Shown here: piece by piece, positions 1-10,855 of the stretch
Position numbering within the stretch: position 1 is the first letter of the stretch
Layout of the letters: every line of letters begins with the position of its first letter
NCBI GenBank assembly: GCA_018398765.1
Contig: JAHBMJ010000919.1
Coordinates: 1-35,394, forward strand
Source of the DNA: Chromera velia
Taxonomy: Eukaryota > Sar > Chromeraceae
Direction of reading: 5' to 3'
Length of the DNA: 35,394 nucleotides
Notes under the pieces: generated by a model
The model's input: the letters and a program-made list of their open reading frames with translations, nothing else
The model's database searches: none
What the model was told of the DNA's origin: nothing
Position numbers and translations under genes: made by a program

Positions 1-196
1 GGGAATGCATCTCCTTGTCAGATGCACCTTTTTTTGTTTTGTTGTCCCATAACAAAAGTTCTGCTGACGTCGTACCCCCTAGCTGAGTCTGCGTACTTGT
101 GAGTAAGTGAGTGAGTGAGTGAGTGAGTGAGGCGGAGAAGTCATGGCGAAAGGCGTTGGACTGGTTGATGTTCTTCTGTTGAGCATGTGTGTGTGT

Positions 197-277
<81 letters not shown>

Positions 278-599
278 CTGACTTGACCGATCACTTCCTC
301 CAGAGCACTCCAATCTGAGAAGAAGGGATAAAGTATGGTTGAAGGCCTGTTCGGTTCTATTCATCCATCCGTCCGTCCGTACGTCCATCAATCCATGATT
401 GCATCCAATGAAACATCCATTCAGTCAATCCAGCCATCCACCCACCAAAAGGTTGTGTCCCTGTCTCATTTGATTTTTCATGGCTCTCTGAATGAAGTCT
501 CCCGCTGTATGAGGCAAGCCAGCTGCGGGAAAACTGCATACTAGATGGGAAGGAAAGACGAGCTAATTTCGGGAAATCTCCTTAGCACCTGATCTTTGA
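1..599. other. Non-coding flank rich in microsatellites
   Basis: No gene could be supported here. The stretch holds a GAGT-type tetranucleotide run (about 101-130), a long GT dinucleotide run (about 185-275) and a degenerate CATC/CGTC array (about 360-440). The short reading frames here are translations of these repeats. Part of it could be the promoter, 5' UTR or an intron of the gene that follows at 600, but no element such as a TATA box could be assigned. Confidence 0.6.
185..275. repeat. (GT)n microsatellite
   Basis: About 90 bp of nearly uninterrupted GT dinucleotides with one GG interruption near 197. Seen directly. Likely length-polymorphic. Confidence 0.95.
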
Positions 600-2186
600 G
601 TGCCAGCTTCCGGCACGCAGACAGTTGCGGCGAGAAACTTTTGTGACACCGAAGCGACAGCGAGTCTGGCATATGCGTGGACTGTATTTCAGCTTCTTTT
701 GTGCTTTTGTCTCTCTCTGATCGAGCCCCTGCTGCCCTCTGTCAGAGTGTATAGGGAGGCACTATTTGTTTTTTGGGCAATTTCGTGCTGTGTTCATCTG
801 GTTGTGTATTTCTCTGACTCCACCCGTTTATGTGTGCAGGTTAAATTCGGGTACAGGGAGCCGATCTCTGATTCGGCGATCAGTTCGGGTTTTTGTCTTG
901 TCTGTGCGATCGTGCTGCATCACTTTCTTGTTGGCGCCTTTCTTCTCCCCGTCTTTCTCTTCGGATGGGCCGGCTCTTCCCCCCTGTGCCGGAATTTGTT
1001 TTTATTCGGGACTCTCTGTATAGCCGGGTTCGAATTGTACGACTTCCTTGATAACACCATAAAGGTCTGGGTTCCCCCTCTTCGACGAAAACTAGGGCTG
1101 GAACCCGTCCCTGTCCTGCCCTGGGTGATGGTGAGCGTGTTGCACCACTCCGCCTCTTTGGTGCTGTGCGCCCCTGTGAACGTTCACTTCCCCCACATGC
1201 GGGAATATCACATGGTCGCTGTGGCCCTAATCTTCTCCGGAGCTCTGTGCTTCGCTTGCGGACAGTTCAAATTCACTCTTGATGTGAGCAAGAGACGAGA
1301 TCTGATCGTCTTCAAGGGATTGGTCGTTGCACAGTGTATGTGCATTTTCGTTGCAAGGGTGTGTGTGTGGTTTCCCTGCTTGTTCTGTGTCGTTTCAAAA
1401 TTCCGACATCATGAGGAAACGCCCCAGGTTTTAAAGGGGGAGGCGATGGCCTTGGAGGGGATGATATCGGTGTTCAACCTCGGGCTGCTGGTGGATGCTC
1501 TTCAGGCTGCCTTCAAGTGGCTTCCTCGTCCTTTGCGTGACTGTTCCCTTTATTCTTCTTCTCGCTCGTGTTTGAGGGAGGAGAGAGGGAAAGAGGGGTT
1601 TGAGGCTGAACGCGAAGGTACATCTGTGTCTGGAGACACAACAGACAGCCAATGCAGCCCTTCAGAGAAAGACGAGACGGAAGAGGACGAAGAGGAAAAA
1701 GAAAGAGGGAATGCGGGAAAGAAAACACAAAGGGAGGGCGAAGACGAAGAGGAAGACGACAAGTCTGTCTGCATCTGCCAGAAAGAAGCAAAAGGACAAG
1801 AGGCGGTTGGAAGGGAACAAAGTTGGGGTTGTTGCGAAAGTGACGGGAAGGGAAGGATAGAGAGAAAGAAAGCAGAAGAAAAGGAGGAGGAACGGAGTCG
1901 GTCATCATGCGGTGCTCGAAGCATCAGCTGCAGCAGCGTGAGTACTGCTCACAGTCTAGGCTCACAGTGGCAGCTGTGGCATCAGCGAGAGGGGGGCAGA
2001 GGGATAAAGGAAAGTAAGAAGGAAAATAAGAAGGAAAGGAAAGGAAAGAACATGTCACGGAAAGAAAAAGCGACTGTTCTCTCTCTTTCCCTCCCTCCCC
2101 GCCTCCGTCCTCTCTCTCCCTCTCTCTTTCGGTATGCGTACGTTGGTATTTGTTGGGTTTCCGTATGCGCTATGAGAAGCGCATGA
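600..2186 (+). CDS. Multispanning membrane protein exon, possibly TLC-domain family (5' end unresolved)
   Basis: An open frame of 528 codons. The first ~280 residues are strongly hydrophobic with about seven candidate membrane segments; the last ~200 are Glu/Lys/Arg/Ser-rich low complexity. Residues ~150-275 run from a short ELYDF segment to a His-His pair (VLHHSAS, ~181-187) and end in a hydrophobic segment with VARVCVWFP. This order resembles TLC (TRAM-LAG1-CLN8) domains, which place a conserved HH in a late helix and an Arg in the last one. The family call is tentative. The frame opens at GTG with a stop just upstream, and the first in-frame ATG lies near 1128, inside the membrane region. 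The true start is therefore probably in an unseen upstream exon, with an acceptor such as TGCCAG near 606. A good donor, GTGAGT, sits near 1937, so the downstream low-complexity part may be intron. No neighbour suggests a pathway. Confidence 0.5.
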   Translation: MPASGTQTVAARNFCDTEATASLAYAWTVFQLLLCFCLSLIEPLLPSVRVYREALFVFWAISCCVHLVVYFSDSTRLCVQVKFGYREPISDSAISSGFCLVCAIVLHHFLVGAFLLPVFLFGWAGSSPLCRNLFLFGTLCIAGFELYDFLDNTIKVWVPPLRRKLGLEPVPVLPWVMVSVLHHSASLVLCAPVNVHFPHMREYHMVAVALIFSGALCFACGQFKFTLDVSKRRDLIVFKGLVVAQCMCIFVARVCVWFPCLFCVVSKFRHHEETPQVLKGEAMALEGMISVFNLGLLVDALQAAFKWLPRPLRDCSLYSSSRSCLREERGKEGFEAEREGTSVSGDTTDSQCSPSEKDETEEDEEEKERGNAGKKTQREGEDEEEDDKSVCICQKEAKGQEAVGREQSWGCCESDGKGRIERKKAEEKEEERSRSSCGARSISCSSVSTAHSLGSQWQLWHQREGGRGIKESKKENKKERKGKNMSRKEKATVLSLSLPPRLRPLSPSLFRYAYVGICWVSVCAMRSA

Positions 2187-2788
2187 CATCGGCAATTGTG
2201 TAGCGTTGCCCTCCTCCTCTTTCCTCATTCTATTTTTCTTCATTATTGCTGTCCTTTTCTTGTCCTCCGTTTCTCTCTCTGTATGGGGGAAGAGCACGGC
2301 TGGGTCTTCTGGCTGCAGAGTTGGGTTCATTGTTGTCTCAATTCAGAAAGCCCCAAAGAAACACACCGACAGATGTTTCGTACTGCTTGTTGATGTTTTG
2401 AGTTTTTCCTCGATGCCTCTCCTTTTTATAGTTTCTCTATTTCTCATTTGCCCGCTTTTGTGCTCTCCCATTGATTCTAGGGGGGAGGGTTGAAGCGTAG
2501 GGCCCAAGCAGGAGAATGGGACTTTTTTTTTTTTCTCTAAAGAGAAGGAAGTTAATTTTCCAACAGGGAATGGAAGGAGCAGCTGGACTGAAAGCGGTGT
2601 GTTCCTGTCTCAGCGCCCTGTCTGCCTCTCTTTCTGTCTCCCACCATAACTCTTCCAGGCTCACAGCCCGAGCTTTCGTTATCTTTTGTCAGTCTTCAAC
2701 TCCTCCTTTGCCTTCCTCTCTGACGTGTGTTGGAAGGCTGAAGAAACCCCAAATGCTTTAATTTGTCGGGTACATGAATGGTTTGTGC

Positions 2789-2824
<36 letters not shown>

Positions 2825-3403
2825 GAGAAAACCGTGGGGGAATCCCTCTTTTGCCTTTGAGACGCGAGAATGGTTCATGGGAACTGAAGGAAAGAGAAGG
2901 AAAATTTTATTCTAACGGCTTTTTTTTTTACATGCAGAGCCAGACGCAAGAGACAACTTGCGTCCCTCTGTCTGATTGAAGAAATGTTCAAGTATGCCTT
3001 TCCGCTGTCTGCTTGCTCTCTTATTCTTAGTAGGGCAGTAGCCGAATTTATCTTTCTGCAAGATCACACAAGAGAAGGCAGCGGAGCCAGCAGTGCTGGC
3101 AGTGGTTTTAAGTTTTTAATTGTTCTTTCTTTGGAATTCGTCCCTCTCATTGCATGGTGCACTTTCTTTCACTCAGGTCTGTCCAAGCAATTCTTTTATC
3201 CACAGTTTTAATTCCCCTGAAAGTAAGTTTCACGCATGCACTGATGCAGACGTTTTGCTCCTCTTTCTCCTGCCTTTTTCTCTTCTTGTCTTCCCTATTT
3301 TGTTTATTTCATTCCATTTCATCACGTTGACCTCTTTTTTTCTTTCTCTTTAGTCCTTCCTTCCTTCCTTCCTTCTTTCTTTTTTGTCGTTGGTCTTTCT
3401 TTC

Positions 3404-3452
<49 letters not shown>

Positions 3453-4128
3453 CCTCTTTCTCTTTTTTTCTGTTTTCCTTTCTCAGGCTGGTCGGGCTTG
3501 CCAGCGTGCGTCCGGCACTGCACGTGTGGCCTCTTTCGGTTTGACGTAATAGTCAAAGTTGAAAGTTGGTAAAAAAAGATTGAACGACATCTAACGACAT
3601 ACTCACATGTTGGATATGAGGGCACCTATTAAGGGGGAACGGAAAGAAGAAAAGAAGAATACAAGACCATCCTGGAAGCAATGGAAGCAGGAAGACAGCT
3701 GAGGGAGGGAGAAGGAGAAATCGCTGAGAGAAGAATGGAGAGAGGGCGTGCACAAAGCCAAAGTGTCCTTTCGTCCTGTCTCATTGGATCAATTTTTGGA
3801 GCAGTCCCTTCTGAGCAGCTCATAGACCAAAGCATGCAAAGCACAGACAGAGTGTTGTTTGTTAGCGGCCTGGGAAACCAGGCGGGCCATGGGGTGTGGT
3901 CTGAGCCTCAGGGATGAGGTACACCCCCCTGCCGTTTGCGGGGGCGACCTCTATAAGACAAAACGGTGACAGTGCTCTAGGGCACCATTAATCACTTATT
4001 CACTTATTCACTTACTAGCTGTCATAATACTGAATAATACTGAAGACACATAGAAATTATTATTATTTGGAATTAAACCAGGAATTTATCTAGAAACTTA
4101 TTTTTGTGAACAGTATGATGTCTAGTAT
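2187..4128. other. Non-coding, pyrimidine-rich intergenic or intronic DNA
   Basis: No recognisable protein was found on either strand. The region holds CT, TTCC and T runs (about 2791-2822, 3357-3385, 3405-3447) and short frames made of them. A 78-codon plus-strand frame at 3681-3917 (MEAGRQLREG...) has no recognisable family and I do not call it a gene. The 3' part of the membrane-protein gene could extend into this area through further exons. Confidence 0.5.
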
Positions 4129-4140
4129 GATGTATACTAG
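4129..4140. repeat. Left 12-bp direct repeat flanking the inverted-end DNA element
   Basis: GATGTATACTAG lies directly before the element end CTAGGGGTAATT. The matching copy GATGTATAGTAG (11488-11499) follows the other end, with one mismatch. This is best read as a target-site duplication, although 12 bp is longer than in most cut-and-paste families. Confidence 0.7.
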
Positions 4141-4918
4141 CTAGGGGTAATTAAAAAAAAAAAAAAAAAGTTATTTTCACTTTTTTTTTTTTTTGTTTTC
4201 ATGCGCACGGACGTGGGCGGGCGGGACATGAGGGGGGTTTTAATCAAATGGTAGGACCCCATACGAAGCCAAAAACGTGTAGTATGGCCTTATCTGGCGG
4301 TCCCGGTAGCCCCAGAGGCCCGTGACCTACCAAAATGATCGTCAGGACCCCGGAATTTCAAATCTGGCAAAATTTTGACCACAACTTTCCGGGGTCACCC
4401 TCAAAATCACCAAAATGTCTGAAAAAACCTCAGAAAGCTCACAGATGTCTGCAGAGGGCCAAGTTCATTCCCTCTTGCCTTGCTTTCCTTCTTGTTGTCC
4501 AGAGCAGTATTGGTGGTAAAAGTTGTACCATTCCCCTCTTTTAAGACCAGACAGCTTATGTCTGTATCAGGGTGAAGTCTTGTTGCACCGCTGGTCTGCT
4601 TGGATTGGTTTGGCAGTTTATACTGTGAACAGTTAGGAATTGGCCCTTCTGGCCTCCTGAGCAACATTCCTTCTTTTCACCAGGAGGCTCCGAAATCGAT
4701 TCCCAACAATTTTGCCCAGTGCGTCTTATCAGTTGACATCCTTCCAGGGCAGTGGGATGGGTTGCTGGTGTGTGTGCTGGTTGTGGAAAAGTGAAATTCT
4801 TTTATATCTTTGTTGTGGTGAAGACTTAGTGATATCTCTGGAGCATTGATCGACTTCCACTTCCCCAGGTAGGTCGTTCTGTCTTGCTCATTCTCTCTAG
4901 ACATGATCGTATGCGAGG

Positions 4919-4923
4919 CACTC
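4919..4923. repeat. Left 5-bp target-site duplication of the copia element
   Basis: CACTC directly before the left LTR; the same CACTC (10856-10860) directly follows the right LTR. Five bp is the usual duplication made by Ty1/copia integrases. Confidence 0.92.
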
Positions 4924-5218
4924 TGAAAGACCCTAGAAGCCACTAGATCTAAGACTTCTCAACTAGAAGCTTATCATTAGAGTTTCTTAATATCTTCTTA
5001 CAGAGAAAGACTGAAGGACGGGATGCATTGCATATTCGTGTTCTTTTCATTGTTTAGCCACTTCATCTCATCACATTTTATGAGCATGCTACTATTGATT
5101 GCAATTAATTCAAATTGCATGAAGAAGCATGCACATGCATGGATGCAGCTCGGCATGGCTCATCAATCTATGAGGCGGCGCGCATGGCGGCGGGCACTTT
5201 AGGCATGGCGGCTCAACA
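4924..5218 (-). repeat. 3' LTR of the copia element (left copy)
   Basis: A 295-bp repeat highly similar to 10557-10855. Read on the plus strand it starts TGAAAGACCC and ends GGCTCAACA, giving TG...CA termini. Differences from its partner are scattered substitutions and small indels, including about 10 bp absent near 4950-4960 or 10583 and a short insertion near 10725-10738. These show the insertion is not very recent. Confidence 0.93.
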
Positions 5219-5232
5219 ATCACCCCCTGACT
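5219..5232 (-). other. Polypurine tract next to the 3' LTR
   Basis: On the minus strand the internal region ends CAGGGGGTGAT directly before the LTR start TGTTGAGCC. A G-rich tract abutting TGTTG is the usual site where plus-strand DNA synthesis is primed in copia elements. Confidence 0.7.
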
Positions 5233-5269
5233 GAGGTACAGACAAAGGAACAAATACGGAGCCGTTTAT

Positions 5270-6031
5270 CTACCCATAACGCCGACTGACTCTCATGCAT
5301 ATGCTTGATCGCTTTGCAAAGTCAATCTTCTTAACATGTGCTCCTACTTTCTCTTTCTTCTCAACTCTCGCAGTGGAAGGAACGTCACCATTGCAGTGCT
5401 CTAACATGAGCTTGGTCTGTCTATCTGCCCTCATGTCACTAGTCCTGCACCAGTACATACGGAAACGCAGATGACGCAATTCCTGCCTGATATAAGCAAG
5501 AAGACCATTCATAACGAGCTCTGCCTTTGCCTGTTCAGACTCTAGCTGATCTATTAACGGCTCGGAATCCGTCACGAATTCAATCGGCACTTTCTTACAC
5601 CAAAGCGCCTCTGCCAGATCCTTCCAAGCAAAAGCTTTCTTCAGGCTCTCTGCAGATGCAACTGTCTCTAACGAAGTGCTCGAAATCAGCTTTCGCTTCA
5701 CTTTTGCACTCTTCTACACAAAAAAGTTGCTCTTTTTTAAAGCATGAATCCTTTCTCTGTCTACCTGTTTTGTCTGATCTACAAGGTAAGCTTCGTTTCC
5801 CCATCGCCCTTCACACTTTTGGAGAGAATAAGACCCATCATGGAAAACAACCATCTTAGGGTCCTTGACTGCGGTAAAAACAAGAGAGGTCTTCTTTTGC
5901 TTCGCATGATTCAACAAATGTAAACCACCTTCTACCTTCTCTGCAGACGGCTTGGTCGACCAACGACTCAACTCACCAAAAAGAAAAGAAATGTGTGGCT
6001 GTGTCCTTGTTGCCCACCCAGTCACCCCCAT
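5270..6031 (-). pseudogene. Copia pol fragment: RT connection and RNase H domain
   Basis: Two minus-strand frames (6031-5714 and 5701-5270), offset by a frameshift near 5705-5715, encode the end of pol. The first carries the connection region and the first RNase H aspartate in VVFHDGSYS. The second carries the catalytic Glu region (VASAESLKKAF), the second Asp (FVTDSEPLIDQ) and the closing MRADRQTKLM, equivalent to the AD..TK motif that ends copia RNase H. RNase H removes the RNA template during reverse transcription. The split frame means no full enzyme is made. It lies directly before the 3' LTR, as expected. Confidence 0.88.
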
Positions 6032-6037
6032 AATCTT

Positions 6038-7216
6038 TTACATGAGGGGCACATATTCTTCTTTAATCTCTTCTTCTGTTGGAGGGTCTAAAAGGTCTGG
6101 TCTGATCTTCCCCCCCTTCAGTTTGCTCTCTTCCACTTCAATGGACTCAAGATACTCTTCCTGACTCATCTCAAAACCTTCCTTTGTTTTCTTTAGTTGC
6201 ATGCCTATGTAGCTCATTGTCTCTCCTTCTTTCAACACCTCAGGCTTGTACATTTTCAGTTTCTCTTGAAGAGGAGAAAGGAAAGAAAGAGGATCTTCAG
6301 CAAAAAGAAGAAGATCATCGACATGCCTAACTAACACGGCCTTCACTTCACCCCCTTCCCCGCCTCTGTGAACGAAAATGCTTTCTTTTATCTCTTCCTA
6401 TCCGAATTCCTTTACTATCTTCTTAAAAGAGAGAGAGAAAAGACGGAGACTGTCTGCAAGGCCGTACATTGCTTTCTTCAATTTTAAGATAGCACCTGGT
6501 TTCATCCATTCAGGACAATCAGGAGGGAGAGAAGAGGGTAGTTGGATAAAAACAGAGTCAAAAATGGGGGCAGTCAGAAAAGCAGTGCGAACGTCCGACT
6601 TTGCAGCCGTTTATCCCTTTGAAAAAGCAAAAGAAAGAACCAAAAGAACTGCCCACCAATCTGCCATCCCACTAAAAGTCTCTAACTCTTTTTGGTCGTC
6701 CTGAAACCCTTTCATGACCAGCCTCGCTTTTGCGATTCTTTTCCCTTCCTTCATTTTCTAAGTAAACACCCACCTGTACTTCATGGCTTTTCTTCCTTTC
6801 GGCAGACGCACACCTGGCTGAAAGACATCACATTCGATGAATTGATTCAATTCGGCTTTCTGTCCTTCAACGTGAGACCCCCCCGCAACCTCTTCTGGAG
6901 TGGCATCGATGTGTCCTTTCTTTGGATTCATATGAGAAAGCATCTTCTCCACGACTTCCTTATCAACCTGCAACACACGAGGCAAGGGACGTCGGGCTTT
7001 CTCTTTTTCCTTAATTGCGCACGCAAGCTTCTGCTTCAACTTATTTAGTCTCTCTTGCAGATCTTCTATCTTTTCATTCTTATCTTCTTTTTTCTGTGCA
7101 AAACGCACATCTTCCTTCCTTTCTTCATCTTCCTGCACAAAATGTGTATCGTCAGATGGCAGCTTCCAAATTCCGCTCACAGCGGACTCACATACTGACA
7201 GACTATCTGTACGCAC
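6038..7216 (-). pseudogene. Copia pol fragment: reverse transcriptase
   Basis: The upstream part (7216-6758) holds a charged coiled-coil-like linker, then the start of the RT domain: an acidic GGSHVEGQKAEL region, LPKGRKAMKYRWVF, equivalent to the copia motif ending in WVF/WVY. The downstream frame (6346-6038) has the polymerase centre as RHVDDLLLF (His-Val-Asp-Asp at 6314-6325; the usual form is YVDD), followed by YIGMQLKK. Between 6347 and 6757 the frame is disrupted, so the fingers/palm part is present only as remnants. RT copies element RNA into DNA in cytoplasmic particles. Both catalytic Asp residues of the YxDD box remain, but the broken frame rules out activity. Confidence 0.9.
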
Positions 7217-7219
7217 CGA

Positions 7220-8570
7220 CTAACATCTGCGCCTGTCTTTCCTTCTCAGAACAGAGGCCTGACCGGAATCTGACCCCCTTTGCCCAGACTCATTTGCCTG
7301 GCTGCCCTGCACACCCTCTGTGTCCCCGTCCAGCTCCCCTCCCTGATGCTGTGCAATCATCTCGAGGTGGCCGCCCCGAAGTGATTGCCCAGCAGACGCG
7401 GCAGGAGGAAGGACTGATGCATTTGTGCGCTCACCCCCCTCACTGGCCATCAAGAGAGACAAAACGCACTGGTCGGCTTGCTTTGCAGCTCGCCACGGAA
7501 TATCAGGGAAAAAATATGCAGGGCCGAAGGAAGAAGAGAAACGTGCATGCCTCCCTGCACCGGAATCAACCTCCATTTCATCCACATCCACATCCAAAAA
7601 AGAATCTTCCTGTGAAACAAAACCCTGTCTATCTGGAGACAAAGAAGAAGAAGAAGGAGAAGAAGAAACAAAAGAAATGCCTGACCACCTGACAAGTGAA
7701 ACAAGTGAAAGATGTACTCGCAAAGGCTTCCATCCGTTCCCCTTTTCTATCAGAACCACCACTACAGACGAATTCTCTACAGAAAAAAAGATGCCTTCCT
7801 TTCCGTACACAGGCTCTGCCCCCTTCTTGATTGGGTGAGGATCATACACAACCACCCTGTCCCCCACAGCAATCGGAAAAATCTCTTCTGCCTTCTGTTC
7901 CCCAAAAACTGCCTTCATTGGAGACTCCCCTGTCATGGTCGACACAACTTCATTCAACTGCTGCACCACTCCCAGAAAGAGCCATTTCTCTGTATATCTG
8001 GGTAAGCGGGCCTTTCTGACTGTCTTTCTCAAGAGTCTCTTTACAGTTCTATTTGGTCTTTTTACTTGTCCCTGTACTTGAGGACAGTAGTCTGGTCCTC
8101 TCTCATGATGCACTCCCTCTCTTTGCAAAAAAGAATCGTATTCCTTCTTGAACTCGCCTCCGTTGTCTGTCTTAACGATCTTTCGTTTCCCTTTCCCAAG
8201 TCTCTACCACTTCCTTGTCCAGTGGATCATTGCTCTCTTTGCCTGACTTTTTTGAGAAAGAGTCTCTCCCTGCATGAATCTTGTTTTTCCATCAACAAGG
8301 AGACTAGCTGGCACACACCCCACAAGCATGTAGAGGTCATGCACAACAACATCATTGAATTCTTCTGCCCTCCCCCCCGGTGTTTGTTTTGCTGGAATTC
8401 TTCTCATCGTTGCATTCACTTCTCTACACTCGCAACAGTTAATCATCTCTCTACAATCCTTCACGCACACACGGTGAGCCATTCCTTTTTCTCTCAAGGT
8501 CGCATACAAACGCTTACCTGTCGAGTATTCAAAACGGCAATACCACATGTTCAATTCTTTCTAGGTCATC
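7220..8570 (-). pseudogene. Copia pol fragment: integrase with substituted catalytic Glu
   Basis: The amino-terminal zinc-binding part has a Cys pair in MINCCECREV (about 8445). The core has the first Asp in VVHDLYML (8336-8338) and the second in KTDNGGEFKK (8165-8167). The third position of the DDE triad, normally Glu in a G-x-x-E-R-x-N-R-T context, reads GQVKRPNRTV: Lys at 8060-8062. The carboxy part continues through VFGEQKAEEIFPIAVGDRVVVYD, the copia target-binding region, and ends in a Ser/Asp-rich tail. A frameshift separates the zinc region (8554-8204) from the rest. The integrase joins element cDNA to host DNA in the nucleus; this copy cannot, because of the lost Glu and the broken frame. 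Confidence 0.9.
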
Positions 8571-8989
8571 TGACCATCTTGAGCAAAAGAAAAAGAATCG
8601 GATCCGGAGGGTTGAGAGGCTTCCGCCTGCTCTCTACCTGCCATCGCCTTTTCTATCGGGGGGGAAACGGGATCATTACCAGCAGAAATCTTCTCTTCCT
8701 CGATGACTGTCAGGCAGATACATTCATTCACTCGTTTAGAAGAAAAAGAAACAAAAGAAGAAGAAGAAGAAAAAGGAAATGCACGAATTACGTGTACACC
8801 GTCTTTCTTTTCTAACAATGCTCTTTCCGTCTCTTGATGAATGCAATTCAACCTAATAAGGCTTGTTGACTTTCTGCAGACGGAGACCCCGAACAGACAA
8901 AAGAGAAACAGAAACCGAACGCGAGTATGCACCTTCTATGTACACCTCCTCGATTTTGTTCTCTGGAGATAAAACCCTGACACGCACAC

Positions 8990-9160
8990 GCACGTATCTG
9001 TCTATCTGAAAAGAATCTCCCTCAGCTTTTCATACGTCACTTTCTTTTTCCAACTGTTTACAATGCAATCATCCAAGTCACGACCAATCAGATGCTTACT
9101 ACAACCAGTATCAGCAAAAGGAAAGTGGACCTCTTCACACTCACAGTCGTCCTCTGCCAG
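8990..9160 (-). pseudogene. Copia aspartic protease remnant
   Basis: The minus strand encodes FPFADTGCSKHLIGRDL with the catalytic Asp codon at 9110-9112. The form D-T-G-C-S-x-H-L is the copia protease active site. It lies between the Gag zinc knuckles and the integrase, the expected place. The protease would cut the Gag-Pol precursor. The frame does not connect cleanly to either side. Confidence 0.85.
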
Positions 9161-9239
9161 GGGTGCAAATAGGTTCGAGGAACGAGAGCCCCTTACCGTC
9201 TCTCATCCCATGCCCGAGCGTGGTCAATCGTCCTTTCCT

Positions 9240-10497
9240 CCCCCGGAGGAGGAAGAGGACCCCCCCTTCTTCTTGCACGCAGGGGCGTCCGCGTAGTGAC
9301 CCTTCTTGCCGCAATCTCTGCACTCGATGTTCTTCTTCTTGGCCCAGCACTCACCCTCGTGCTTTCTTCCACAGGTGTAGCAGACCGGATGCTGCCCCCC
9401 CTAACCGGAGCTCCCATTCAAACCCTGCCCAGAAGACCCTCCAGTGTTCCCATTCTCCCTCTGCCTGCCACGATCATTCCCCCTGTGTCGTGCCTTCAGA
9501 TTGGAGGAACGCCTTGCCTTCTCCCTTCGGAGAATCCCCCTTCCCCGCCCTTCTCCTTCTCCTGGATGGTAGCGAACCAGTCGAGGTGAGGACGAATATC
9601 GTCCTACGAGAGCGAGTTCAGGTCAAGGAGCATCTCTCCCTTCTGCACTCTGATGGCGGTGATAAGGGTGTTCTTTTGGTCGGAGTCGAGGGTATGGAGG
9701 ATCATGGTCGGCTTCACTGCATCTTTGATGGGTCTCTGCACTCCCATTGCTTCCACCTCCAGATTAGATAGACGTCAACGCAGGGTCTTGAACTCAAACT
9801 TGATCTTGGACTTGAGGACCTCTCCGGCTGCGCTGCGCCGGTTGGTGTCGTAGGGGAATTCCTTGACCTTCTCCTCCACTGCCAGTTACCTCACAAGCAG
9901 GTTGGAGAGGCATTCTTCCTTCACATGCCTGAGGACCTCCTTGTGCTTGAGGCCAGCGTGGAAGAATCGCTTGAGGTGGGACTTGAACCTCGAGTTGTTC
10001 TTGGCGGCCTTATACATGCCCATCCAAACCACCCTCTTCCATTGACCAGAAGAGCTAAAACGGGACCTCCGGAGCTCCTCCTTCATGAAATCTCCCCACT
10101 GTCTCTCCTAATCCTCAAACCCCTCCTTGGGGTTGAACACAGGCAGAAGCGCCCAGTCCACCTTCACCTTCTTCCACGAGGAAGACGACATGGCAGAGGA
10201 AGAATCAGAGAACTCAGACTCGCTGGAAGAGTCCGAGTCATCAGAAGAGTCCGAATCGTTGCTCGGCACAGCAACAGAAACCTTCTGCCGTCTCTTGTTC
10301 TTTCCGGACTTCTTCTTTTCCAAAATCTTTTCTACGATCTTATCAATCTTTTCTTCCAATTTCTTCTCAAGGAGCGAACCAAGTTTGGAATCGAGAGTCA
10401 CTGCGCTGCTGCTTGACTGTGCAGCTGCAGCTTCTTCTTGTGCCTTCTTCTTGGCCTCTTTCTTTTCCTTTCTCTTCTGAGCTCTCGTCCGAACCAT
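9240..10497 (-). pseudogene. Copia Gag with two CCHC zinc knuckles, interrupted
   Basis: Translation begins at ATG 10497 with a Lys/Arg-rich start (MVRTRAQKRKEKK), a coiled-coil-like Lys/Glu segment and a Ser/Asp-rich stretch, then stops at 10108. A second piece (10086-9886, MKEELRRSRF...) carries part of the capsid-like region. Near the end are two zinc knuckles: CYTCGRKHEGEC (9347-9382, C-x2-C-x3-H-x3-C) and CRDCGKKGHYADAPAC (9275-9322, C-x2-C-x4-H-x6-C). Both spacings differ from the canonical C-x2-C-x4-H-x4-C. Gag packages element RNA. The internal stop and frameshifts mark it as a pseudogene. The start lies 59 bp inside the 5' LTR boundary, a normal leader length. Confidence 0.87.
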
Positions 10498-10556
10498 CTT
10501 GAAAAATCTAGAGAGAGCGAGAAAGAGAAAAGAGCAATCAGATCGGACATACTGAC

Positions 10557-10855
10557 TGAAAGACCCTAGAAGCCACTAGATTTTCTCAACTAGAAGCTTA
10601 TCATTAGAGTCTCTTAACATCTTCTTACAGGGAAAGACTGAAGGACGGGATGTATTGCATATTCCCGTTCCTTTCATTGTTCAGCCGTTTCATCTCATCA
10701 CATTTTATGAGCATGCTACTATTGTGTGCGTGCCAGTGATTGCAATTCAAATTACATGAAGAAGCATACATATGCATGCATGCAGCTCGGCATGGCTCAT
10801 CAATCTATGAGGCGGCACACATGGCGGCGGGCACTTCAGGCATGGCGGCTCAACA
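10557..10855 (-). repeat. 5' LTR of the copia element (right copy)
   Basis: A 299-bp repeat matching 4924-5218, with TGAAAGACCC at one edge and GGCTCAACA at the other. It would hold the element promoter for minus-strand transcription. It is followed by the 5-bp duplication CACTC at 10856-10860. Confidence 0.93.

Larger units (their letters stand above)
4924..10855 (-). mobile_element. Full-length but degenerate Ty1/copia LTR retrotransposon
   Basis: This 5.9-kb element is bounded by two LTRs beginning TG and ending CA and by a perfect 5-bp duplication (CACTC). On the minus strand the order is Gag with two zinc knuckles, protease, integrase, reverse transcriptase, RNase H, which is the Ty1/copia order. 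The reading frame is broken by several stops and frameshifts, and the third catalytic residue of the integrase is replaced, so the copy is dead. It sits inside an older DNA transposon (4141-11487). A purine tract lies next to the 3' LTR. The primer binding site could not be identified: the sequence after the 5' LTR does not start with TGG. Confidence 0.93.

Noticed and set aside
7015-7838. Plus-strand frames of 225 and 137 codons
   Set aside because: They lie antisense to the copia integrase tail and are rich in low-complexity residues.
8066-8815. Plus-strand frame of 249 codons
   Set aside because: Antisense to the copia integrase; the minus strand carries the recognisable DDE motifs.
10501-10556. 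tRNA primer binding site of the copia element
   Set aside because: The sequence after the 5' LTR (GTCAGTATGTCC...) has no TGG start and no clear tRNA complement.
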